Notes: generated by a model not told the origin, from the letters alone. Positions 1 through 11,537 are shown, counted from the first letter of the stretch. The stretch is DNA of 64,000 nt from Chelydra serpentina (GCA_037349315.1 JBAIAC010000027.1:10049501-10113500), one strand, 5' to 3'. Program-made: numbers and translations.

Positions 1-2030
1 AGGAAGGAGTTTCAAACCATCAGGTCAAGGAAGTGCTATGAGCTCCTTGTCTTGAAGGTTCAGCTATTTACTTTGCAGTGTTTCAATAGGACTGATTGAC
101 TAACATACTGCAACTCAGCAACACTGCTTTGAAAAAAAAAGGACTCGGAGGCCATTTATAATTACCCTCCAAATCTTCATCCTCCCATCCACGCCTCTTT
201 CCTCATCTTAAAAGAAAAAGGGAATGGAAAGGCTCTTGCATCCATTGCTTTTTGGTCCCTATAAAATAAATGGTGTCAGTTAAAGCTACTCCGGCTCAGT
301 TGAAAAGAGCTTCCGCGTAAGCAAGGCTTTTGCATGCATGTTGCATATTTTCCTTGAGCAATTAAAAAAAGCAAATGTCAGGCTAGTAAAGAAACTGCAA
401 CTCACAGGGTCATAAGAACAATTGTTGAGCTAAAGTGACCAGGCTGTGTGGTAGTCTACAAAGCGTATATCACCCTCCAGCAAACACAAATACCCAAGGT
501 AATTCATTTAGGCGTACACAGACCTAAAGCGCTAGTGCCATTCTGTCATTACTGAATATTCATAGGTAATAGAGTGAGCGCTGGAGACTCCGTGCAATCA
601 CATTTGCGAGTGCAAAGTCTTTCCACATATGCAAGAAGGTGGTAACAGTACAGTGACTTTCTGAAAACAGTTCTCTTTCTCTCTCGGATGAAACTGCAAT
701 AGTCGACTGGATTGCTGCACCATTTTCTTTGGCAGGATGAGTAATGGACCCACTCCTTATGCTGCAAGCCGGGGCAGCACAAACTTTCAATTCACAGCTT
801 GAAACAATGGGGGACAGGCTGACTATCCCTCCACTCACGCAGGCTGAGGATGAAGGTTGGTCAAGTGATGGGAGGGGATTGAAACCCCGCCCCACCCGCC
901 CCCAAACTGGCTTGTTTGCCTTTTAAAAAAAATCTTATTGAACCTAGAAGCCCCAAGTGAGCTTAGACGTTTTTGTGCTAGGTACTGTACATGACCTAAA
1001 CCTTTAGTAAAAATTCACCTTCCTCTCCAATCCAATTCAAGGAACGCTGCTCCAGTGCACTGAGGATTCAGGCATGGATCCTGAAAGAGAGTTAGGCACC
1101 TCACTACCTTTGAGGATCTGGGCCTCAGCCCTATGAATAGAGTTAAACCCACTTTATTGTCAAAACAGAGTAACCCAAATTATTTTGTATGTTGTTGCTT
1201 TGTTGTAGTGTTCATGAATCGACACTGAATGGTAATTGGAACATTTTCCCCCTCTAATAAACTCACAAAATTTGAACATGAAAGGACACTTTTTTTGTAC
1301 CCAGCCAAGATTCTATGGTCAACAGTCAATATTCTGTATTTTTTATTGCATTCCATTTTCTCAAAGAAGGTCTAAATAATTTGAGAGCCGGAGCATGATG
1401 TTATGAGAAATTCTATTTTGCAGCTTCTCTTGACATGAGAGCAAGGCTTCTATGAATGTGGACAGTAAATTAGAAAGACTGCACTTTGAGTTAATCGGCA
1501 AGGCTGGAAAGTAAATTAAGAGCTAATTGGGAAAAAGCTGGGTACAGAACTGAGATACTGAACTTGCCACCAGAAACTTAATAAGTAGGAAAGCATATTG
1601 GAAAATGTTCAAGTAATTAATGGAGGCTAGAACAAAAAAAATAAACCTTGTTAAATCCCCCTATGAACTTAACATGAAAGGTTAATATATTTTATCAGAG
1701 TAAAATCCTTTCTGCCCGACAAGAGTCTGGCGCCTAAGAAAATGATTATATACACAGCAGAAATTATGAATGTAGAGGTTGGCCTGGCTGTTCTTACCAA
1801 ATGAAACATTATGGAACCCTTCAGTTGTATTAGAAGTCAGCGTACACCCATTTCTCAATGTAGTAACAATAGTTTGGTACCGGTTTATCTTGGTCTACGT
1901 AGAACGTAATGACATTTAGAGGGGAATTTACCCACAGATAATTTCTGTATCATCTTGCCGGACCAGAAAAATGTGTGGTCTCATGGTTAAGGCATTTGTC
2001 TAGAAGTCATTACTATTTAGGATTCTCAGA
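1..2030. other. Unrecognised intergenic DNA
   Basis: No exon, RNA gene or confident repeat is visible in this stretch. Short open frames near 549-926 overlap on both strands and have no recognisable domain. A small piece near 1090-1125 has the phrase TTAGGCACCT followed by a motif common in sauropsid fold-back repeats, but it is too short to classify. Base composition is ordinary and A/T-rich. Confidence 0.5.
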
Positions 2031-2100
2031 GAGTATGTTGTCTAATGACTAGAGCAAGGCATGAGAATCAGGATTGTATTCCCAGCCCGAAAACTGCAGA
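2030..2100 (+). repeat. MIR-like SINE fragment
   Basis: The order of phrases (a tract resembling the MIR tRNA-like head, then a GGATTGTATTCCCAGC box-B-like part) resembles the 5' part of a MIR element on the plus strand. The conserved MIR core and tail are missing, so the copy is truncated or badly decayed. Confidence is low because only about 70 bases support it. Confidence 0.35.
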
Positions 2101-2820
2101 ACAGGACTCTTAGATTTTACTTCTCTCCCCCCGCACCCCATGTTTACTTGTCAGGTACCATAAGCTGTATACCATGAAATTCTTATGAGTATAGTAAAAG
2201 GAAAACATTTTACACACGCACAAACACACACAATTTGCTACGTGGATCACCATATAGGTTTCCTTAATGATAATGTATCTAACTATATGGCGAAGCCTAC
2301 GCTTGTCTTTACATTTTCAGACTGGTGTGCTGGGCTCCAGCTGCATTACTCTCATAGGGACTGATCCTTGGTTACTCAATGAGCCTGCAGGGAGGACAGA
2401 GTTGGCACTTCCCGCCCTCCCAAACACCAATGAATGGGTTATTTGGGGGGCTAGTTCAGGCCCTGGTGCAATTTAGAGTGACAAGTCTGCTTGAACTTAT
2501 GCTGGTTATTGGAAGGGTCCCCCGGAGGCCTTTCCATTGGCCCCAGCTGCTGGAGTGCAGCGTATTTTGGCTACACCCACTCTGATCCCAAAAATACCCC
2601 CTAAGCAGGGGACTATGGAGTGGGTAATGTAGACCTATTTATGCCAGCTTTATGTTGCTGGGGGATTTCTCTGCTGCATCAATACAAAGGAGACTTAACC
2701 TGGGCTGAGGACCTGGCCCGTAGTCAGTAAATGGGTTGTTTGTCCTCTCACGTATCCCAAAGTAATTCCCTTATCACCAATGGAGTTTCTTCTTGTATTC
2801 ACGGTTTAAAAATAAAGGGT
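2100..2820. other. Unrecognised intergenic DNA
   Basis: A mildly GC-richer island lies at about 2320-2600, with overlapping short open frames and no recognisable protein domain. I see no splice-site pattern or repeat family that I can name. Confidence 0.4.
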
Positions 2821-3010
2821 TGGTGCTTTGCTTAGATTGAGCTCAGGCAACAAGCAAGCTGCCCAAAGGGCACTTTGGCTGGGCTTGTCAAAGGAAGCTA
2901 ATGGAGTTAGGTGGCCAGCTCCCATTGAATTGCTCTGAGATTTGGGCACCTAAAGCAAAGTCAATGGGAATAGGGTGCCTGAGTTTCTAAGGTACCTTTG
3001 CAAATCCCAG
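2820..3010. repeat. Fold-back sauropsid repeat fragment
   Basis: The segment contains the paired phrases GGAGTTAGGTGGCCAGCTCC and CAATGGGAATAGGGTGCCTG around a CCCATTGAATTGC centre. This is the look of the palindromic repeats, rich in TTAGGCACCTAA and CAATGGGA, that are common in turtle and crocodile intergenic DNA. It has no coding capacity. Ends are approximate and the family assignment is by eye. Confidence 0.4.
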
Positions 3011-6000
3011 CCTTCATGGCTCAGATTGCTAATTTATCACCGTCTTCCCTGCTGCACATGCAGGGCCTATCACTCAAGTCATCATCTGCCTTCCTCAGAA
3101 TGATTAGCGTCCCTTTGTATTCAGCTTTTCCACATAAGTCATTCTTGGCGATTTTTGCTGGGATGGTAGAAAATTTCTATTCACTGCAGCTCTGCAAATG
3201 TTTTAAGTAGGACTTTTAGGGCTCTCTCAGTCCTGCTCTATTACCAGCATCTGGCTTTTATGTTTTTTCTTTGCACTTTTATTTTGTTCATCTTACAAAA
3301 AAAACCCAAACACACAACCCTTAAGATTAGTGCAAGTAGATGGATACCTTGCAAGATTGGACACCATCTGTTCCATTTCATGGATTCGAAGCACACGGGC
3401 AAGAAAAGCGTCTCTGTGGGGGTTATTTAAAGCATAACATTGGCTCTCTCTCTGCTTTACGTAGGGTGAGAGATTTTTCTAAGGAAATAGTTTACATGCT
3501 GCATGGCAAGAAGAATTTGTATAACACAGAATTCCAACTGAACCATGAAAATTGCTGCACAGTGATTCTCAGACACCCTTTGCCATTAAAAATAGGATGT
3601 TTAAGGGAGAGAAACCTGCCCTGCACCCAAGTGAAACAAATCCCATTGGCTTTTTCCAAGAACACTGGAAATATTATAAATATAAGAGCAGCTGTGGCTT
3701 ATACTTTGGACCTACAGCTTATAAAAATTCAGACAGACATTAAAAAGGATTTTTTGCCACAGATACATCTATCCAATCAATAAAAGATCACCTATCTGGG
3801 CAAGTAAAAAGCTCAACAGGTTTTCCCAGCAACTTAATGGGATAGTGCTTAGAGAAGCAGTGATGACTTTGGGGTCCTTAAGCAATCCTACAAGCGGTCA
3901 TCAAGCAATTCAAAAGAAGATTCGGGGATGGGAAGGCAAAGTTTGAGAACAGACCAAGTTAATCCATAACACCTCTAGCTTGGATGCTTCTCGCTTACTG
4001 CTTTATTTGAGATGGAAGGATGGGAAGTGATATGAATGCAGGTGTCAGAAACCAGTGCAACGTCACAGATCACTAAAAACTAGGGACTGTATCAGGTCAT
4101 CCCCTGTATGTGGCCCAATCAACACTATAGGGAGCCAGTGTCATACTGAATGTGTAGGGCTTACATCAGCGGAGTACATCTGTGTAAAAAAAATAAATAA
4201 ATTGCAGAACAATCCAACCCTTCTTAACGTGCTCCCCCCAGTCTCCAGAAAAGGAAACAGAGAAACGCAGCTAAATCCAGAAGATAAAGTTGGTGGGTCA
4301 GTAAGCACAGAATAAACGCAACAGAAAGAAAAACAATGGATTGACGCACCCCCCGCCCCAAATCCTCCAACCAAACTAGATTTCCAAACTATAAACTCTT
4401 CTCTGGCAACACTAGAAATGAAGCTTAGACCTTTTCCTGCTTTTGCAGAGGTTGAAAGAGGCTAGACACTCTCTCTCAAGGCATCAAGTGCCTTTGGAGC
4501 TCATTTCTTGTACTGATAAGTACTTATCCGGTGTTTTCCCACTACAGCAGCTATTTGGGTAAAATTCACTCTTGTGTAGAGGGCCAGCAATAAGCCTGTA
4601 CCTCATTTAAAGTCTCAAAATAGGGCTTTAAAGTGGTGGGAGTTAAGTGGTGCATCGGCTTTGTGAATTTCATCTTCTGTGAAGAACGGAGGCTTTTGGA
4701 TTTTAGAGCATCACATGGCATCTAAAATAATTAGGGGCAATGCAACTGCTGGGAACATAGTGGGGCTGGACAGCACAGGTCAGGCTGCCACCTCTGAGGG
4801 GCAAAAAAGTGGGACATCTGGGATGATCCTGAACACAAAAATTGGACAGCTGGTAATGAGCACTGTAACCCCAACTAGCAGAGGGCACAGAGGGTGCATT
4901 GGGGTTTTACAGGGATCCCCCGGGTCAAATATATGCATAACAGTTCACTGAAAGGTAGCATTTCAGCTGTCTGCGGGCCAGTAGCCCACTGGTCGATATA
5001 ATCATTGCAAAACGTACGTATGGATAATACTTAAGGAGTTAGGTATCTATACTGAAAATGATGTTCTTAAGGTCTTAGAATTAAAGCAGGCCACCAAGGA
5101 GGTGACATACCATAAAAATGTTCCTTTCAGACAGGAAGTAGCAGACATCCCTCTCCGATCATTTGTGGATTACATGCCTCCAAACCTCTGCCTATTCCTG
5201 TACTGAGCCAGAGGAAAAAGAAGAGGAATTCTACGGGAATAAACAAACAGCAGGGGACGGTGCTCTGTTCATGAGCAAGGCCAAAGGATCATTCTGGTAT
5301 ATCTTGGAGTGCAAAGCAATGCACTGGATCCCTCACCTAAGAGACAGCTGACAGTGTGCTTGTCTCATGAAAGCAGGCTCGCAGCCAACCTGGCTGCGCA
5401 GTGCTTCAAGGGTTTTGGGTTAGCAATACTTGGTTAGACAGGAGAGTAGTTTATTCAGTAAGTCTAGGCTCTAGCATGCACATTGTTTTATAGGTATTCA
5501 TCTATTTCCTGCTACTTGAAACGCTGTGCTTTGTGAAATAAACTTGTACTTGATTTCACTACGAATAAAGCGAAGTGCTGTGTATTAACGGGAGCGGTGC
5601 TCTGCCATGGAACCGGTAAGCTGGGAGGCCCGGTTTCTTTGGAAGCAGTGAATCTGTGAACACAGAGTGTCCAGTGGGCCGGGGACTGGGCACTCCAGGG
5701 AGCAGCATGGGGGGCTCGAGGATTGGGATGTGCCGTCAGTATCTGTAGGGTAACAGCGAGGCCTGTGCAGCCTGGAAGGGAAGGCTTGTATTGGGTGTAG
5801 CTGGTGGAGTTGGGGAGCTGACCTGCAGCATGCACAGACTTGGCTTCCTCCTGCTAAGGGCAGGTGATAGCGAGATGCCTCACACACGGGCTATCCCCCG
5901 GAAGCATCACAAGCACCATTACAGATATCCTGGGCCAGCTGCTCCCACACGCAAGAGGAGGACAATCCTGGGAAAGTCTGGAGAGGGCTTGAGAGGCAGG

Positions 6001-6120
6001 TGTGTCTGGAAAGTGTTCTGCTAAAGGCCCAGTCATGTCTCCCCTTTACCTTGCTGTAAAGGTACAATGGGTCAGATTCGCCGAGTGGTGCAAAGGAGCG
6101 GTAAAGCTGGCTTTTCCAGC
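3010..6120. other. Unrecognised intergenic DNA
   Basis: This 3-kb stretch has no confident repeat. A 147-codon open frame runs at 3340-3783 on the plus strand. Its translation shows no recognisable domain, signal peptide or repeat, its base composition matches its flanks, and its own strand carries a second overlapping frame. I treat it as chance. A slightly GC-rich patch at 5580-6020 also has overlapping frames on both strands without recognisable products. Confidence 0.45.
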
Positions 6121-6130
6121 CCTCCGGGGT

Positions 6131-6357
6131 ACATCTTCGCTAGGAAGAGAGGTGTGTTCTGACCTCACGTTAGCCAATGTGGTAAAATCCTAGCAAAGAC
6201 AAGTCAGTTCGTCGCTTTTAGACACATTAGCAGGCCGAAAAAGAGACCTCGTGTTTCCCTTGATCTCCTAACAACCACCTGCCTTGTCTTTGCTACAACT
6301 TTAACTCACGTACACTAACACAAGGTAAGAACGTGCCTCTTTTTCCTAGTGAAGACA
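6131..6357. mobile_element. Fold-back DNA element with ~75-bp arms
   Basis: The left arm (6131-6203) and right arm (6283-6357) are clear inverted copies. Paired blocks include CTTCGCTAGGAAGAGAGG with the complement of CCTCTTTTTCCTAGTGAAG, and TAGCAAAGACAAG at 6191-6203 with CTTGTCTTTGCTA at 6283-6295. The loop is about 80 bases. Long arms, a short loop and no coding capacity fit a non-autonomous MITE. No clear target duplication was found, so the superfamily is unknown. Confidence 0.72.
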
Positions 6358-6379
6358 ACGACCTGAGGATTTCCCAAGT

Positions 6380-7040
6380 ATGGAGCAATCCTGGTTTGCA
6401 CAGAGCCTGCATAGCAAGCTATACACCTTCTCCCTCCTGAGTCTCCATCATTCAGCTCCTGGGTGGGATTCTTTTTTAGTTTCACTCAATCATGATTCAT
6501 TTTTCTTCAATAGCTTTCATCGGGGGCTGGGATATTTCTTTTACCTACCTCTTAGCGAGCTGGCACAAAACAGTTCACATTTGGCAATCTATACAACTCT
6601 TGTCAAGTCAGCAGGTTTTTTAATTCTGTAGCTTAGATTGACCTGACTGCGCTATAAACATATGTAATCAATCAAGATCTAGATTCACACTATATGTAAT
6701 TTACTCCTTTTTAATAACCTGTATACTGCAAACATTTTGCCAATTCTGATCTGAGTCAGTCACAAGCTAGTGCTGAAAAGCACTGGCTTGTTTAGCTTCC
6801 TACGAGCTACTGTAGCATTTTAATTTTCCTCTTCTCTTCAAAGAAACCAAAAGGCTAAATTAGGATTTGAACTGGGCTTTATTTTGATCCCATGGCACAT
6901 CCTGTTACCTATTATCATTAACGACCTGCGGTCACAGAACATTCCTGAAGATGACCATCTTGGTCATAGTTACCTGTATTTTCTGTTTTCACTCTGATTT
7001 ACGGTAATCTCATAGTTCTGTTCCATACTGTGACAAACAT
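6380..7040. other. Unrecognised A/T-rich intergenic DNA
   Basis: The region is A/T-rich with no recognisable repeat, exon or RNA gene. An 83-codon frame at 6380-6631 has no recognisable domain and is not supported as a gene. Confidence 0.45.
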
Positions 7041-7054
7041 TGATTTCTTATTAG

Positions 7055-7405
7055 CAGGGCCAGCCCTAACTTTTTTGCCGCCCCAAGCAAAAAAAAACAA
7101 CAAAAAACCCCCAAGCGCCGCCCCCCCAACGCCAGCCAAAACACCCCCCCACCCCCCGAACGCCGCTGCCCCGCTGAAACGCCCAGGGCGCCGGCGGGGA
7201 GCGTGGCACGCGTGCAGCCCTGCTGTCCCAGCCGGCGGGGAGCGTGGCATGCCTGCCACCCCACTGCCCCAGCCGGGCGCCAGCTGAAGATTTTGTTTTT
7301 TAATAAATGAACCAAAAAAAAAAAAAAAAAAAAAAAGACCCGTGAGTGCTGCCCACCTCCATGTGCCGCCCCAAGCACATACTTGGCAGGCTGGTGCCGG
7401 CCCTG
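7055..7405. mobile_element. Non-autonomous hAT transposon (351 bp)
   Basis: The element is flanked by a perfect 8-bp direct repeat, CTTATTAG, at 7047-7054 and 7406-7413, the target-site duplication length typical of hAT elements. It starts CAGGGCCAGCCCT and ends GGTGCCGGCCCTG, giving inverted ends of the CAGGGCCGGC type. A phrase TTTTTTGCCGCCCCAAGCA lies inside the left end, and GCCGCCCCAAGCA recurs near the right end. The core is GC-rich with a partial tandem unit around GGCGGGGAGCGTGGCA. There is also a run of about 24 A residues. It encodes no transposase. Confidence 0.85.
7313..7336. repeat. Poly(A) run of about 24 bp inside the hAT element
   Basis: An uninterrupted A tract lies between the GC-rich core and the right end of the hAT element. 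It could be microsatellite growth of a short internal A stretch. Nothing beside it suggests a retroposon tail. Confidence 0.9.
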
Positions 7406-7419
7406 CTTATTAGGATAGA

Positions 7420-8660
7420 GATCTGCCCTAATTACCCCCACTACTATACATGTATAAGTGGGGCAAAATTACTCAAAGCCATTGACTTGTATGCACCATT
7501 GATAGAGCAACTCTAAGACAGGGTCTTAAAATGATTGGACAGGACACTGCGCCTAGAGAAAAGCCCAACGTAGGCCACTGAGCTGAACACCTTGAACGTT
7601 GGGGGACTCGATCCAAAATGTCCCATCTCTATAAAATGGATTCAAAATCGCCTTTTTGAGAAAGTTGGGGCTTTGCCAGAAGAGCACAATCCAATCCTTT
7701 CTGATTAACTCTAAAATGTGCTTCTCTTCTTTGTTAATAGTTTTCCTGATGGTTATGAATTTGTGCTTCATTCTCCCCTGGCCTGGGCAATTCAGGCAGT
7801 TAGATGTGCAGTTAGTATATAAGTAGGCATGCAGATAGGGTAAGGGGCTGTTCTGAAGTACACGGATATCAATAGAAGCATTTCCATTTGTTTAATTGGA
7901 CTTTGGTTCCCACCCTCTGCATATGCAAATTTTAGATACAGGTATGAGCGCCAGAAGAAAGCTGCCATTTTCAGTCTTGCTCTCCATTCCCCTTATCCAG
8001 TTCAGTAGGAGGTTTCATGGGCACTGAATTGCATTAGGGTGCCAAGCCCCTTTCCTCTACTTTCCAGGGTTTAGGGTGGGGCAAAACACCTGATCCATAG
8101 GAAAGATTCATGACAATAGGTCCATCGTTGTTTGGCTAGATACAGCCCAATTGTTTGGCTAGATGTTTAAAGCTTATATATTACAGTACTTCCCAAATTG
8201 GTTCTTAAATTAAGTTGGTTCTGTAATTCAGTTACATGTGCATTATTTGATAAATGTGGATTGCAGTAAATGCTCTTAAGCCACCTCTTTAAAGTAGAAT
8301 ATAAAAGTTTTATTAATGTGCTTCATAAATGGTAATATTTTATCATTTCATAAAGCAAAGAGAACAAATCATTTCCCCCCAATGATATATTTTTTCCCCT
8401 GTAGACAATGTATTGATCTTAACAGTTCCCATCTATTTTCAGAGCCTTCAAAGAACAGCTATTACAATTCAATTATCATGCTTCATTAACCAAGTTAGAA
8501 CTTATTACAAGCCTCTAGTGTTTTTTTTAAAAAGGGTTCAACGTGGTTGTTTATGGTGTATAATGTAGTGTTTGTTTGATAAACTCTGATGGAATGGGCA
8601 CCTAACCACGCAACACTTGGACTAAAATTAGACGCATGCTTTACTGTTCATTGAGTGAGC
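7420..8660. other. Unrecognised A/T-rich intergenic DNA
   Basis: No repeat or exon is recognised. The part at about 8190-8520 is rich in ATTA/TAAT cores (for example CAATTCAATTATCATGCTTC), which is how many conserved non-coding regulatory elements look. That is only an impression, since a single sequence gives no conservation data. Confidence 0.35.
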
Positions 8661-8664
8661 CTGT

Positions 8665-8885
8665 TGTGATTAGGGCCTGATCCTCTCAGAGGTCATTGGG
8701 AAAAAACTCCTGGTTCCTGGTTCTACCACTGGCCTGCTGGGTGACCACAGGCAAGTCGCTTCACCACTGCGCCTGTTTCTCCATCTGTAAAGTGGGGATA
8801 ATGCTACTTACTTCCCTTGGTAAAGAGCTTTGAGATGTACTAGTGGAAACACCATATAAAAGCTAGGTATTACTAGTATTAGGGT
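8665..8885 (+). repeat. MIR SINE, nearly complete core and tail
   Basis: The order of MIR phrases is clear: GGTTCTACCACTGGCCTGC, then GGTGACCACAGGCAAGTCGC, then CCATCTGTAAAGTGGGGATA, then a TTTGAGAT-type 3' part. This is the conserved core of a MIR element in plus orientation. It has no insertion at the TTAA position that other MIR copies in this window carry. Divergence is high, as expected for an ancient SINE. Confidence 0.75.
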
Positions 8886-9865
8886 GGTGCAGATTACAAT
8901 CCTGGTGCACCAGCCTCACTTGGCAGGCTATTGTGAAGGGGTGGGGCAATCAATAGCCCCGCCTCCTCCCTGTTCACTTACGGATGATTTGCTCTCCAGG
9001 GGGAGAGCAGGGACTGCTCTTGGATCCTGCAGAACGGGGACATCTCTTACACACCATCCTTATACACCTGTGCAATTACTGATCACAACCTGCCCCTCAG
9101 TGTTCAGGAGGCAAAAGATGCCGGGGATAGAGATGTACCAGGTTCTGCAGAACCATTTATTTTCCCTTCAGAACCGTGCAGCATTCAGAATGCCAGACCT
9201 CTACCCTCAGAGCTAGAGGGTTACTTATGTCTGTCCAGTCAGCACTGAAAACATATTGGCAATGTGGAGTATGGAAAGCCTGCGTATCTGCTGCCCACGC
9301 TGAGAGAACCCTGTGGGTGCCTAGGTGACTGGTAAATCTGCCATGTTGGAAGCCAGACACTAAATTCAAGTTTAAAAAAAATTAAAAGAATGTAAAGTCC
9401 TTTGTCTCCTCAGGGCATGGTCACATTCTGCCATGAATGACTGGCATCCATTCTACCCTCTCCTATGTCAGGAGATTAGTGCGCCAGTCTGTGAAAAGGA
9501 ATCTAGGATCAACTGCAAGTAACCTCATCTAGTTCCCTGTACAAAAGGCAGAGGTATTCCCCGACAAGATGGGACGTTGCAGTCAGAGCCAATCACTGTC
9601 TGGCTACTGGCACAGTGGCGTAGCGTAGCAACCATGCAGCTAAATCACTGTGCCGACTTCAAGGCTGCTGCCAACGACTTCCGGAACTTGCAGTTGAGCG
9701 AGTACGTCACAGGCAGACTGCACACCGCCTTACCTTGCTGAGGAACATTCAGTGTTCCACCGTAAAAAGCAGGAGGGGTGTGGCTCTGGGTTCATAGCCC
9801 ACAAATCTCAGAGACATGCTGAATTTGACTGTGGCACAGTGGGTACCGTGTAAAACGTAATGGCT
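8886..9865. other. Unrecognised intergenic DNA
   Basis: Mixed composition and no nameable repeat. A 110-codon frame at 8884-9216 starts inside the end of the MIR element and has no recognisable domain, so it is not called as a gene. Confidence 0.4.
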
Positions 9866-9869
9866 TCTG

Positions 9870-10032
9870 TGTGAAGGGCCAGATCTTCAGCGGTGTCAAC
9901 TGATGTAGCTCAACTGACTTCTCCTTGTGCCTCAGTTCTCCATCTGCAAAATGGGGATATTTCCTTCCTGCCCCCATCCTTTGGCTGTCTTGTCTCTTTA
10001 GACTGTAACCTCTTTAGGGCAGGGAGCGTGCC
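9870..10032 (+). repeat. MIR fragment followed by an L3/L2-like tail
   Basis: The phrases TTGTGCCTCAGTTCTCCATC and TGCAAAATGGGGATA are the MIR core in plus orientation. It is preceded by GGGCCAGATCTTCAGC, the end of a fold-back element. It is followed by TTTAGACTGTAACCTCTTTA and a GGGCAGGGA phrase, the 3'-tail signature of L3/L2-like LINEs. Three old elements are therefore packed into about 160 bases. The junctions are approximate. Confidence 0.5.
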
Positions 10033-10139
10033 AACTGACTAGTTGAAGAGCTGGCTCCAACCCATGTGGCTCCCAGGTTTTTAAAAGGGAAAGTTTAAAA
10101 TGTAGATCGATGCAAAGGCATTGAAAACACCCTGTGACG

Positions 10140-10385
10140 TTGGGAATCATCATCATCCTTATTTCAAAGAGAAGGAACTGACGCACAGAGAGATCGTGGC
10201 TCCAGTTCAGTAAGGTACTTAAGCATCTGATTAATCCCTTTGACGCTAACCCGATTGCTCATGTATTTCGATATCTCGCTGGAGTAGGGCCTAAGTGTTT
10301 TGCCCAAGGTCACGTAGCAATACTGAGACAGAGCCAGGAATTGAACCCAGGATTTCTGAATCTCTGTCTAAAGCTTTGGTGCACC
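10140..10385 (-). repeat. MIR SINE interrupted by a fold-back element
   Basis: Read on the minus strand, this is a MIR. The 3' half lies at 10140-10194 (AAGGAACTGACGCACAGAGA on plus) and the 5' half at 10292-10385 (TTGCCCAAGGTCACGTAGC, then TTGAACCCAGGATTTCTGAA). Between them sits a foreign segment, 10195-10291, that begins GTGGCTCCAG and ends CTGGAGTAGGGCC. The break falls at the MIR position that normally reads TTAAGTAACTTGCCC on this strand. Confidence 0.6.
10195..10291. mobile_element. Fold-back element inserted in a MIR
   Basis: The segment has inverted ends (GGCTCCAG against CTGGAGTAGGGCC) and an internal AAGGTACTTAAGCATCTGAT, a motif of the palindromic GATCCAGC repeats common in sauropsid DNA. 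TAAG follows directly, consistent with a TTAA target. It is about 97 bases long and non-coding. Confidence 0.5.
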
Positions 10386-10476
10386 CTTCCCCCCCCTTGC
10401 TTATATGCGGTTATTCCTCTTTGCATTAGTCCTTCATGGACATGCCAAGTGGTAAACAATGGGTGTATTATTTTAT

Positions 10477-10494
10477 ACACACACACACACACAC
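10477..10494. repeat. Short (AC)9 microsatellite
   Basis: Nine uninterrupted AC units lie downstream of a T/A-rich stretch. The tract is too short to be remarkable. Confidence 0.9.
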
Positions 10495-10499
10495 AGAAT

Positions 10500-11186
10500 A
10501 CTACGCAGAAGAAATTATTTTTCAAATCAGTTCTAGTGTCATCTTTGATTAATTCTCATCTCTCCTCTCATTAGGGCTCATCCCTCATTTCAAAGGTGTC
10601 CTTCAATGAGGACACTAGGAGCGCGCTGAGAAGTGAAAACCGACAAGGAATAAACTAATGTGGTGAACCGGCAAACGTTTCAAACAGTAGCACCTGAGGC
10701 TTAACACTCATTCCCAGATTGCTGCTGCTTGTCCTGAGTTCTCTCTTCTTTAGTGAAATATCTTCCTAGTCAAAGAATCAGGAAATTATGGCATCTCTCT
10801 CTGAGAGCAACATCGGGGCAGATGACAGCTAAATGGAGCCTGTATAAAAAGGAATATAAACATCTATATGCAATTTACCTATTTCCCACCCCCCAGCACA
10901 ACACAGTTGAAGGTTAAGCGAGTCCTTTATTGTTTCACAGTTCAGAGACCATAACCAAAGTGGCAATAAAATGGATACAGGAAAATGTCCACTGTCATCC
11001 AGCCCCTAGATACTTCATATACAAACAGTAACTATTATACCAAATTACTATAGGATATCCTTTGTGGGGACTGAAATTCACAGACAGAATTTGAGCCAAT
11101 TTCACTATTAAAATAGGCTGAAAACAATCATAAAACAGAACTCATCTGGGGATATATTTCATTTTAAGATTTAATCCCGTAAAACA
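10500..11186. other. Unrecognised intergenic DNA
   Basis: No repeat, exon or RNA gene could be recognised between the AC tract and the inverted-repeat arm at 11187. Confidence 0.4.
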
Positions 11187-11280
11187 TGTGTTCTCTAGAA
11201 TATTTCAAGGACATCAGCCCAAGCAGTTAGCCTAGGTTTTCTATATTTTTTTCTTATTTCAAGTTTTTATTTGTTTTACA
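11187..11280. repeat. Left arm of a ~95-bp inverted repeat
   Basis: This arm is the near-perfect reverse complement of 12363-12459. Paired blocks include TGTTCTCTAGAATATTTCAA with TTGAAATATTCTAGAGAACA, and CCTAGGTTTTCTATATTTTT with AAAAATATAGAAAACCTAGG. By eye the arms differ by about four substitutions and one small indel. Similarity stops abruptly at both ends. No target duplication or known family is recognised. Confidence 0.9.
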
Positions 11281-11343
11281 AGCCTAGGGTAGGCCATTTG
11301 AGGAATTCGGGTTTAAGATGCTGCTGCTACATACTGTAGATAT

Positions 11344-11537
11344 AGAATCATAGAATATCAGGGTTGGAAGGGACCTTAGAAGGTCATCTAGTCCAACTCC
11401 CTGCTCAAAGCAGGACCAATCCCCAATTTTTGCCCCAGATCCCTAAATGGCCCCCTCAGGGATTGAACTCACAACCGAACTCACAACCCTGGGTTTAGCA
11501 GGCCAATGCTCAAACCACTGAGCTATCCCTCCTCCCT
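11344..11537 (-). mobile_element. Turtle tRNA-derived SINE (Cry I/tortoise pol III type)
   Basis: On the minus strand the copy starts GGGAGGAGGGATAGCTCAG, containing box A (TAGCTCAGTGG). It continues through GGTTTAGCAGG-complement sequence and a box B region, then a CR1-like tail ending ATTCTATGATTCTAT. Unlike the other copies, a 12-bp unit (GAACTCACAACC on plus) is tandemly duplicated at 11465-11488, next to box B. It lies in the loop between the two ~95-bp inverted-repeat arms. It is a retroposed sequence, not a tRNA gene. Confidence 0.88.

Noticed and set aside
3340..3783. 147-codon open frame on plus, the longest outside obvious repeats
   Set aside because: No recognisable domain, no promoter or splice context, A/T-rich codon use like the flanks, and an overlapping second frame. 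About what chance gives in 64 kb.
5585..6036. Possible exon in a mildly GC-rich patch with several overlapping frames
   Set aside because: Frames of 60-107 codons occur on both strands with no recognisable product, and no consistent splice pattern is visible.
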